This document shows, piece after piece, positions 12,349 to 21,437 of a stretch of 64,000 nucleotides of DNA. Source of the stretch: Sesamum alatum. Lineage: Eukaryota; Streptophyta; Magnoliopsida; Lamiales; Pedaliaceae. The stretch lies in assembly GCA_034509735.1 (NCBI GenBank), contig JACGWO010000007.1:1364001-1428000 (forward strand), written 5' to 3'. Below the pieces are notes generated by a model. The model saw only the letters and a list, made by a program, of their open reading frames with translations. It made no database searches and was not told where the DNA came from. The translations under genes and the position numbers were made by a program. Every line of letters starts with the position of its first letter. Within the stretch, counting starts at the first letter, position 1.

Positions 12349-13296
12349 CGCCTTGATTACCAATTCCTATTGGATTGACCCATATAGTAGTAGGGCCCTA
12401 ATATGTGTTGGATTGACCCCTATTGGACAACTCTATTCTTTGTTTACTAGGATTAATTATTTTGAGGCAATATGGTTTGTTAATCCAGTATCATTTTTAC
12501 ATTGACCCGATGTTCATTATAAAACAAGAAGATTGCAATTTGTCCCCATCTACAGTAACCTATCAAATCAGCCAACTTTTGTCATGTTTTTGGGCTGAGA
12601 AATTCATTTCCCCATTGCATTTCCCAATTTCTTGAACCCTAATCGATCGACGATCTGGCTACGCGAGCCATCGGGGGTATCGACCAAATTCCCCGTCGCC
12701 CATCACAGGTAAGTGAAGCCTCCTTCGTTTATTTGTATACTTCATTGCACCTCTGCTCTCTTATATTTGGTAATAGCGATTATGTGGAAGACTGAGTAAG
12801 AACTCTATTCTACTTTACCCTTTCGCCCCTTTGATGTATCACTGAGGAAATTTGGGCCTTTACATAGACTTCAAGCGCTTGTTTCATATCCCCGCGCGGG
12901 ATTATGTCAATTCTTCATTTGTCATAGGTTGCGTCAGATCATTCACTTTGCCGGTATTCTGCGTATTACCCTATTTGCATTTTTCCTGTTGAGTTGCAGT
13001 ATACCTGGGTTTGTACTCAATTGTTTCTTTTCCTACGATAACATTCAGTGGTTTTGTAAACCTTGTCGATTTATTGTTTTGTACAGTCACTCTTAGATCC
13101 GTCTTGTTGAGGCCCACTTTATGCCGAATATGATAGTGTGATTGTACTTTTTAGGTGAGTAACATATGCACGTGTTATGCTTTTTGTTCTTTGTTATACA
13201 TAACAACACATCATCTATTGGCTTATTTGTCCATATGCTTAATGCATGACGTTAATCGGTCTTCAAAAAATTTCATATTATTGAAGCATTGTTCTT

Positions 13297-13783
13297 ATGC
13301 CTGCTGAGAATGTGACATCCGACGATGGATCCCATGCACGTAGCAATGATTCTCCAAGTTCTCGTCAACGTCACAGTGAATCGTCATTCGATGATGCACT
13401 CCCTTGTCATTGTGCTTGTGGGATGGAAGTCGTCGTCAGGACATCCTGGACAAATAACAATCTAGACAGACATTTCCAAGGTTGCCCCGATGTAGGAGTG
13501 AGTGACGTTGATAACTAATGATTTGTTTTTTTGGCTAAGCTTAATACAATGAAGGGAAATCCTTAACTCAAATTTTCATTTGATTTGTTAGGGATGTTAC
13601 TGTGGCACATTCCAATGGGTTGATCCTTCGATGTGTCATAGGGCGATTGAGGTTATTCCTGGGCTATTGAGGCAAATGTTGAAATACGAAAGCTCACTAC
13701 ATATGGCTAATATACGGACCACCCACCTGGATGTTTCCCTGCGATGGTATCGCCGCTTATTACGCCTCACACTACTCGGTTGA
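13297..13783 (+). CDS. GRF-type zinc-finger protein, two exons
   Basis: Two exons, 13297-13491 and 13592-13783, join GT-AG and give 128 residues. The N-terminal 35 residues are Ser/Arg/His-rich. A GRF zinc finger follows: CHCACGMEVVVRTSWTNNNL, then FQGCP, then across the junction GCYCGTFQWVDPSMC, and then VIPGLLRQ. This is the usual plant order C-x-C-G, TSWT, GCP, C...F-W-D-P. The tail is short and lacks the coiled coil and membrane segment that often follow. GRF fingers bind nucleic acid in proteins such as APE2 and TOP3A; the role of the stand-alone plant versions is not established. It lies between the left end of the Harbinger-type element and its Myb/SANT fragment, which suggests capture or a transposon cargo gene. 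Confidence 0.65.
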
Positions 13784-14335
13784 TAAGCATTATTGTTTAC
13801 TTTTGTATTAATGCTCGTAAACATTGTAATAGTGCATAAGGCATTCCTATGTAAGGCAATGATGCATTTGGTCGAATTTTTAATATGCGAATGCTGACCA
13901 GACGGTTGTTTTAATTTTTTTTTAAACGGAACCAGTGATTTGGTAATGTAATGGTCGAACCAAACAATGATAGTAGGCTTTGTTTCCATACAATGTGCTT
14001 TAAGACAGATCAAGCTAGGATTGACCTAGGTTTTTTATACGTAGCATTTATATCAACAACTGTGCGCCATTTCATAATGACACTTTGCATGTGCAATAAA
14101 AATTGGGCTTCTAAACCCTATTTAAGTCTCCCACCTACCTGTTTCATATTATTAATTGTTTGCATGAATAACTCATACTGTTTCATCAACTATAAAGAGG
14201 GGCAGTCCATCACTCTATGAGGAATCATTACATGTGCACATTATTGTGTCTTAAGCATCAGTATCGTGGCCACTGACTCTTGTCTTGACTACTAGCACTT
14301 CCCCAAAATGTGTCCTCCATAACGACATTTTTTTA

Positions 14336-14510
14336 TCTACGTTGCTTCACCAAGGAGATGGACGATGTGTTCATTGATACACTTGTTCAGGAAATTAGCC
14401 AACTCCGCACTCAAGGCATCGACGGAATAACAGTGGACGCCATATGTGCGGCACAACGCGCTGTAGATAGTCGTTTTGGGAAACACTTATTTCATGAAAA
14501 TAATTTTGGA
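14336..14510 (+). pseudogene. Myb/SANT-like domain fragment of a Harbinger element
   Basis: The frame reads FTKEMDDVFIDTLVQEISQL, then AAQRAVDSRFGKHLF. This fits the Myb/SANT-like DNA-binding protein that PIF/Harbinger elements encode next to their transposase. The usual first Trp of the domain is replaced and the C-terminal half is missing. The frame runs straight into the reverse-oriented transposase fragment at 14511. Confidence 0.6.
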
Positions 14511-15076
14511 TCAAAATCTTACCTTGAACCATTTCCACCTACGATCAGTTGAATCATCCAAAATAGGGGACGAACGAGCGAGAGACACATTGTGCAGCTT
14601 TATGATGGAGTTTAAGACATTGTGGATGTGTTTGCTGATTGTCCTCCTAGATCGGACGAAGTCATGTTTTACGACACAATTTTTTTTTATGGTGTGCAAT
14701 TACACCGAGGAAAATGACAACTTGCTCAGATACAATAACAGACTTTGTGTCTGAAGCCCACCCGAATGCTCGAGCAAATAACACAACCGGCCAAATGCAT
14801 TCGATCCATCCGTAGGTTCCTAAAACACGACACATCATTGGACGCAACTAACCTACTAAGATGCGTTACCTGCTCGGGAATCCTAGAGTTAAGTGTGTAA
14901 CGGCCTGACTGAACCCTCATGTTTGATGTAGTGGTTCTTGCTATAACGATTGCATAAATGTAGACAAACAATGCCAGAGCAATAGCAACGTTACTAATAA
15001 ACTGTTGAACTGCAATGAGTACATATAATCTCTGGACTCGGTTTATCCTATCAAAAAATAGTTCGGACACATTCAT
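14511..15076 (-). pseudogene. Harbinger transposase N-terminal fragment
   Basis: Three minus-strand segments in two or more frames line up with the N-terminus of Harbinger nucleases (DDE_Tnp_4 family). In order they read: LNSRIPEQVTHLSRL and CFRNLRMDRMHLAGC (about 14780-14930), EQVVIFLGVIAHHKK (about 14670-14720), then FVRSRRTISKHIHNVL and DSTDRRWKWFK (about 14515-14650). The match ends abruptly after WKWFK, just before the part that holds the first catalytic Asp (normally followed by GTHI/GTYI-like residues). The catalytic domain is therefore deleted and the element cannot move itself. Confidence 0.75.
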
Positions 15077-15929
15077 TCACAACAACTTATAAATAGAAAG
15101 AATTATAATTTCAAAAGCTAAGATATATTATCTGGAGTCGGTCAATCTATCGAAATAATTATAATTCACAACAACGCATTCATTCATTACAACTTATAGG
15201 TACAAATACTTCTTCACAGGAAAAACTGAGACATATCTAATTAGAACATGGGGGAACTACCCAACCAATAACCCAGTAAGATTTAAAAATGCAAGCCCAT
15301 TGTCAAAATTCAGAAACTCAAAGGATATAAGCGATATTAAAGAAGCATGAGAAATTTAGGTATAGGGCTTTACTTGTCACAGGCCTTCTTGCCAACAAGC
15401 ACAAATGAAGAATGTTATTGTACACGCCTCGACCAGCAATAACTACACAAAGAGGGAGGAATTTTGTTATGGATATACATTGAAACCAAGCAATAGCATT
15501 TCTGCAAAATGGGGGTGGGGGATGCCAGAAGAAAAAACCAAAATTTAGTTTGGAAGAACTTACGATGAAGCTTGTGAAAACATAGGAATGGAGATGGGTT
15601 ATAAATAATGGATTACTGCATTTACACACCCACCCACCATGTGTCAGGTCATTTATCATCTGATGAAAATTAAGACACTTTTAGGAGGAAAAATGTAAGA
15701 TGGGGGTAAAAGCAAGGGACATAAATGGAAAGCAAAAAATAGTAGTAGGAAAGGTGAGGACCCCAGATTGTTAATATCACCCCCATCTCCCATATTGCAA
15801 TCGCCCTTTTAGTAGAGAGTAGTAGTGGGTTGTAGTGTATAGTAGCGGGCCCAGCTTTTTGTAAGTAAATGAGCCACTAGCCCCTACTAACCCAGATAAG
15901 GCTACTAATAGAATAAGGTAAACAAGGCC

Positions 15930-16408
15930 TAAAGTCTTTATATTTAAACCTTTAAGGTGGATAAATTAGATGTTGGATTGCTATGTGAGGGTCGAAGCAA
16001 TTTTCCTTCACTGGCCAGTTACTATTGATCATTAACTTAAAATATTAATGACTTGTTTGTTTTATAGATATATTTGCTAAGAGAACTCTTTTTAAAGAAA
16101 TAAAATAAAATAATACTATTTAAATAAATATTTGCTATGATTTTAACTATGGTCAAGTATTTACCATATTGTTAATCATGGAAAGAGAACTTGACATTAC
16201 AACCATAAAATGAACTACTAAATTAAACAAACTAGTAGTAAAAATTTTATACTAAAGCAAGTAAAAATACAGTAACTTTATATGTATGTTTTAATGTGGG
16301 TGTATTATGTAGTTTTTTGTGCATAAATATATATATATATATATATATATTATTTTAAGAATGAAGAAAAGTCAAAATGCAATTAAATAACTATTTAATT
16401 AAAATTTT
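15930..16408. other. AT-rich spacer with (TA)n
   Basis: No gene is seen. A TA dinucleotide run lies at about 16326-16350. Confidence 0.6.
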
Positions 16409-16741
16409 GGGATAATTGCATAAATTCGCCTGTGCTTTCATTTATCTGCAACATACTATTCTGCAGTTTGTAAATATGCTAAAAAGTCCCGCTGTTTTGA
16501 AAAATAATGCACATTCTCCCCCCCCCCCCCCCCCCCCCCCCCGCCCGTTTGTTAGCCTAACACCATTTAAATTTTAGCTATTTACCCGTTATGCCTTTTC
16601 TTAGCAGTCATTGATCTTTAAAAGTTAAAAATTAAATGGTTCAGATTATAAGTAATTTTAAAATACATTTGATATTTACATATATATATATACACACATA
16701 ATTATACATATACATAATTATATATGTTCACACAAATTTCG

Positions 16742-17463
16742 TGTCTGCAAAAATAATTACAAGACAAGAAAATATGGACAAATGAATTTTATTGATTTAA
16801 AAGAAAAGTGGATACAATCTCTATAGTGGATGTAATCCCCTGATTCTGCTCTCCGAATTTCAATCCAAGGGTTGACGCTTGTTCTTGGATGTTGATGTGT
16901 AATCTCCTCCGGATTTGTGGAGCAAACTACGTGGCACCTTGAAATTTGGTATCAAGGCCTTGAAGGATTTGATGCCAAGGAAGACGTGGAACCTTCGCGG
17001 TCGTGGATCTTCGTCGTGGCAGAAAGCTTTTGGACTTGGGTCCCTTTGGATTTCTTGTGTCGTGTGAAGTGACTTCTTGTCTTGTACTCCAATGCTCTAT
17101 GGAAATCCTCTTTCTTTGCTCTATGGAATCCCCCTTCTTGAGTGGTGGAGGCCCCTTATTTATGGGCATGAGTAGGGCTATGGTAGCTTGGGCTCATGTC
17201 TGTTGGGCTTGATCACCGTGGGCTTTGACATTGACTAGTCTTCTGATGGACTTCATTTCTGAACATGTAGCTGGCCCAATTTAGTCAATCCAATAATAAT
17301 TTTATACTTTGGATCGACCCATTAAATTACATAAGACCCAAATTTAATATGGGTTTATGAATTTAATTTCTTCATGACGAGCCCAAATTTATTATGGACT
17401 TTTATTTTGGAACCCAATTATTAGCGGATTTATTTGAGCTTTAATTGGTAATTTATTCGAACA
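16742..17463 (-). mobile_element. Solo LTR, 722 bp, perfect 5-bp target duplication
   Basis: The sequence begins TGTCTGCAAAAATAA and ends TATTCGAACA (TG...CA). It is flanked by TTTCG on both sides (16737-16741 and 17464-17468), as expected for LTR-retrotransposon integration followed by LTR-LTR recombination. A TATA-like CATAAATAAGGGG on the minus strand (about 17152-17166) suggests minus orientation. No internal element sequence remains. Confidence 0.88.
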
Positions 17464-17489
17464 TTTCGACGTCAACAATATATATGTAT

Positions 17490-17830
17490 ATATATAGAGA
17501 GGCGGCAACGACAACTTCTAAGTGACGGCGAGGTTTTGGGCGACCTCGCCCTAAGCAAATGGGGGGGGGGGACGCAATTGCCCCTGATCTGGGTGACCGC
17601 CCGCCCAAAAAAATGGGTGTCGTTGTAAATTTGGGCGACCGCAGAAAAGAACGGGGCGTGGCGACACCCTGTAGATCTGGCAACCAACAGTCGCCCAGGA
17701 AGAAAGAGGCGTCGTCGTTGCCCACCTGGGCGAGAATGACGCCACCTAGACGGGGCGGCGCGCCTTCGCCTGGTTCTCGTGATAGTCGGCGACAGTGGCC
17801 GGCGGTGGAGGGGAGAGGAGAAATTTTGAT
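17490..17830. other. GC-rich core with repeated GGGCGAC motifs
   Basis: About 340 bp of strongly GC-rich sequence in an AT-rich neighbourhood. The short motif GGGCGAC or its complement recurs at irregular spacing (for example near 17540, 17632 and 17692). Open frames on both strands are proline/arginine-rich and have no recognisable domain; they are probably composition artefacts. It forms the centre of the TIR element. Confidence 0.5.
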
Positions 17831-18456
17831 TTTCTTTGTGCATTTTAATATATAATTAATATTATAACATTTGTAAGGGTTTAAAGGGGTATTTATGTCA
17901 TATTCAAGAAAAAAAAAATGCTAAAAAACTGTCAAAATTTTATCCCCTTCGCATTATTCGCTCGCAACAGCCACCTTCCGTCTATGTTTAACAGAGGTTT
18001 TTCTTTCTTTCTTTTTTTTTTTTAGGGTTTTAGATTCCATGGGGTGGCCTTTTAGACTATTTAGAAACTACATATAGATTTTTAGCAATTTTCGTAAACC
18101 ACATGGATATTTTATGCAAGTTTCCCTACAATTTTTAATACATAAACTTTTTTAAATAAATTATGTTCTTAACAAAGTTATTATGCAATGTATTCATATA
18201 CATACAAAAGGATAAAGTTATTCCGGAAAATATTTATGAGAAATATATTACTCTAAATGTAGTTGCACATAGTTGAATAAATTTTATATTATGTATTCAT
18301 AATATTTTATCAAAAAAAAATTGAACTAATATTTAATAATTCTTGACATTAACTTAGTATATATATTTTTCTGGGAAAATATTTGCAAAGTGCGCAACGC
18401 GCATGCACTTACTACTCCAATGAAACTTGTACATCCATCCAAGACTTCACACCAAT

Positions 18457-19127
18457 GTTGTTGGTGGATGGGGTGATGATCTTGATGGAAATACTAGAAA
18501 AAATATGATTTTTGGTTATGGTTAATTAGTATGATCAAAAGAAAAAAAAAATCATGACGAATACAAATTAGTCATAATTTTGCAACGGTTATTAGCAGTT
18601 GTTTCTGTAAGAGTGTTCAAAACATTAGTTATAACCAAAATCATAACAAATGTTTTGGCTATACCTAAAAATCTTGACAAATATTGATTACTCGTGACAA
18701 AAAATTAAGATTTTGTATTGATTTCCGTAGTAAATAGTGTTGATTTATCATGTTTTTTTTTTATCCATGATCATTTATAGTATAGTGAAAAAGTCAATTT
18801 TTTGTGGTGAAATTTCCTTTGGGATTATTTATTTGTTACTTTGTTCCTAGAAGATGTGTGTCTGATTCTGGTTATCTTTTTCATTAATGTGCCTTACTTA
18901 TTCATATGTCATCATGATTAATGACACCATTCATGCAAAGGGATTGCATGTGCATATTGTTATTTAGTTTGATGTATTAAAAATGAACCTTTCACGAGAG
19001 AAAGGAGTTTTTCTTTTGGCTATGATCAGGACGATTCTCTACTAGGATCATTTTCAATTGAGACAACACAACTATAATACTAATCAATTTTATCATCTCT
19101 TTCCCTCAAGTTTCAAAGTACCATTTG
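18457..19127 (+). pseudogene. Relic of BOR leader-intron sequence
   Basis: Starting at TTGGTGGATGGGGTGATGAT, the sequence matches the BOR copy 1 leader intron (from 6544). From about 18840 to 19127 it matches both BOR copies (GTGTCTGATTCTGG, CATGCAAAGGGATTGCATG, ATCATTTTC, CTTTCCCTCAAGTTTC). It ends at CAAAGTAC, where the intact genes continue towards exon 1. The middle (18500-18820) carries an extra segment that copy 2 also has (20700-20890) but copy 1 lacks. No exon is present. This is the remnant of a third BOR unit or a partial copy. Confidence 0.75.
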
Positions 19128-19372
19128 GCACAATTCAAATACCCGACCACTACAAATTCATATCATATACTTTGAGAAAATTCGATAAGTGGAGAAAATT
19201 TTAGTCTTAAAATTGATACCACAAAGAGAAAAGGGTACAAATGTAAACAAATCATGTAATGTTGAGCATTCCATGAGCGTTTATCTATATAAGAATGGAG
19301 CTTTTGGATTAAGGAGAATTGTTTTTTTCATTCTTCTTGTACTTATAGACCACCTCCAAATTTGTTTCTTGA
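19124..19372 (+). repeat. Dispersed repeat R1, copy a
   Basis: About 245 bp starting GGCACAATT, followed by ACCCGACCACTACAA, TTTAGTCTTAAA and GAGCATTCCATG, and closing with TAGACCACCTCC...TTTGTTTCTTGAG. It matches 40497-40726 in the same orientation with many substitutions. Class unknown; no poly-A tail or clear inverted ends. Confidence 0.7.
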
Positions 19373-19448
19373 GTAAAAAAATGAACTTAAGGGACTAAAG
19401 TAATTTTAAATACAAAATTAAGCTAGGGACCAGTTATGCTGTTTACCC
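19373..19448. repeat. Remnant of the right arm of the 3591-5389 foldback element
   Basis: GAACTTAAGGGACTAAAG...GACCAGTTATGC...TTTACCC resembles the last 75 bp of the foldback element left of BOR copy 1. It is followed in both places by TATTTTG and the same BOR upstream sequence. This places the left limit of the shared block at or inside the foldback element. Confidence 0.65.
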
Positions 19449-19487
19449 TATTTTGCATTTGGCAAATATGTGTTTCCTTAAAATTTA

Positions 19488-19917
19488 GGGTGAATTATAA
19501 TGATCTCCCTTGAGGTTTGGCATAATTATGGATATCACCTTGTTGTTTCACAAATTACAAAAACCCCATGAGGTTTTTAATTTTTAACCAAGGGCCTGAA
19601 ATGGTCAATTTTTGCCCTTGATTTTTTTTAAAAATTATAGAAAAATCAATCGAGGCAAATTACATTATTGCTCCTCTATGTAAAAAAACGTAAGAAATCT
19701 CCCCCCTGCGTATTTTTTTTTTCCAAAAAATTAGAAAATTTTAAAAAATAATTCAATTTGTGTAAGAGCATTTTGATCAGTTCATCTATAAAAATGAATA
19801 AAAATGGGTTATTTGTTAGATGGTTACAAACCTCAGGATGGTACTTGTAATTTTTTAAACAACAATAGAGTATCCGTATTTATGTCAAACTTTAGAAGAG
19901 GTCATTGTAATTCACCT
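19488..19917. mobile_element. MITE family A, copy 2 (430 bp), with paralogous empty site
   Basis: Same family as 4113-4538: begins GGGTGAATTATAATGATC and ends ATTGTAATTCACCT. The target duplication is TAAAATTTA (19479-19487) and TAGAATTTA (19918-19926), one mismatch. The matching position upstream of BOR copy 1 carries a single, uninterrupted TAAAATTTA (5420-5428), so the pre-insertion site is preserved in the paralogous block. Confidence 0.92.
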
Positions 19918-20159
19918 TAGAATTTATTTGAAGCAAAAAATAACTTAATTTGAAAATCTAACACATGCTTAAATATAATAACTTACTAGTGGTTTTTTGA
20001 TAGGCTAAAGAAAAATAATAGAAATATACAAGGGATGTTTGCAACAATTTCATAATAATCCGAACAAAGAGAAATATTGACCGAGTCATTTTGGCTTTTT
20101 TTCACAACGGATGCCCGTTTTCTGTGATATTCATATTTGAAGCTCCAACCCAAGTCCAT

Positions 20160-21437
20160 AACATGCGCTCATCTCTTGCATCGTACATGCATTCCCTATT
20201 TTCTCTCTCTACTCTCTCTCTCTCTCTAAAGCTTGATATGTTATGGCATTGTCTTAAATAACAATAACCAGTCAAGAGAGAAAAAGTCGGAGCGGAAGCA
20301 AGGAAACCTTAGAGGCGAGAATAAAAAGGTAGAGAGCGGCTCTTTTTTCCTTCTCCGGCGGTGCGTTTTGCCTGTTGGGAAAACAAAAAAACAAAAAAAA
20401 AAAAAAAAGGAAAGAATCTTGCATAGCAACTTATTGTGTTTTTTTTTTTTTTTTTTCATTGGATCATCGTGGTGTGAAGTTTGCATGACCCACGTTGAGT
20501 TCTTTTTTGAATTTTTGATCGATCTTGTAGGTTTCTAAGGTCCGTCTTTTCGTAATATTTCATCATGACATGCAGTTATTGTTCATGCATTTCAATGTGC
20601 AATGGTTATTGATTCTTGGGTTTTGTTTGAGATATGAAAGAGTAGATGGAGATTGTGTATGCTATGCTTGTTTTTCATGCTCTTGACCAATGTGTGCACT
20701 GACATTTCAGACACGATTTTTTGATACGGTTAATTAGTATCGTCAAAAGGAAAGAAATCGTGACGAATGCAAATTAATCACGGCTTTGCAACGACTATTA
20801 GTTGTTGATTTTGCATGTGTGGCCAAAACATTAGCAACAAATGTTGATTAATGGTTTTTTGTCATGTAATCATTTATAATGTAGAGGAAAGTCATTTTTT
20901 TGTGGTGAAGTTTCCTTTGGGATTATTTATTTGTTACTTTGTTTCTCTAAGATGTTTGTCTGATTCTGGTTATCTTATTAATTAATGTGCCTTACCTATT
21001 CATATCTAATGACACAATTCATGCAAAGGGATTGCATGCGCATATTGTTGTTTATTTTGATGTATTAAAATGAAGCTTTTAGAAGTGAGAGAGGTGTTTT
21101 CCGTTTGGCTGTGATAAGGAAGTTTCTCTACTTTAATCATTTTCGATTGAGGGAGTACTAGTGTAGTAGTAGTAGCAATCAATTTTCATCATCTGTCTCC
21201 CTCAAGTTTCCAAAGTACCGCTTCACGGTCTGCTATCTGATGAGTACATGCTGTCGAGTCCATCCTGCTTTGTGTGGTATAAAATGTCATGGTTGCCTTG
21301 TGCTTATGGTGTCTGTTGTCATTGTTGGTTCTGCCAATCTTAGAAGATTACTACAAAATGCAACCAATTCTGAATTTGCAGACTCTTTGACATAATAAGA
21401 ATCCATACGTTCACCTGTTTGATTGTTAGCCGGCACA
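20160..21437 (+). promoter_or_regulatory. BOR copy 2 leader exon and 5'UTR intron
   Basis: Upstream sequence, CT-rich leader (about 20202-20228) and leader exon match copy 1. The donor lies near GATCGATCTTGTAG (about 20530) and the acceptor GAATTTGCAG at about 21381. The intron carries an extra segment at about 20700-20890 (CGATTTTTTGATACGG to ATCATTTATAATGTAG) that copy 1 lacks and the relic at 18457-19127 shares; a transposon insertion is likely, family not certain. Confidence 0.55.

Larger units (their letters stand above)
12349..15929. mobile_element. PIF/Harbinger-type DNA transposon, decayed
   Basis: The right end reads, in reverse complement, GGCCTTGTTTACCTTATTCT, and the left end CGCCTTGATTACCAATTCCT. 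These match at most positions, and further inverted similarity runs inward (for example GATTGCAAT near 12532 and its complement near 15800). Inside are a minus-strand Harbinger transposase fragment, a plus-strand Myb/SANT-like fragment and a GRF zinc-finger gene. The 3-bp TAA-type target duplication usual for Harbinger was not found, so the left border may be off by a few bases. The element lies inside the LINE fragment of block 1 and is absent from block 2, so it arrived after the duplication or was lost from block 2. Confidence 0.65.
16409..18126. mobile_element. TIR element (1.7 kb) with nested solo LTR
   Basis: The left end reads GGGATAATTGCATAAA. The right end in reverse complement reads GGGAAACTTGCATAAAA, with further inverted similarity for about 80 bp (CTAAAAAGTC-type blocks). 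Flanking 9-mers TAAAATTTT (16400-16408) and TACAATTTT (18127-18135) match at 8 of 9 positions. It contains a poly-C run (about 16518-16541), a complete solo LTR (16742-17463) and a GC-rich core (17490-17830). No transposase is seen. Confidence 0.65.

Noticed and set aside
14476..14754. Plus-strand open frames over the Harbinger region
   Set aside because: They are shadows of the minus-strand transposase fragment, which has clear family motifs.
17472..17855. Long overlapping open frames on both strands
   Set aside because: They lie in the GC-rich core of a transposon, lack any domain and are proline/arginine-rich on every frame; composition explains them.
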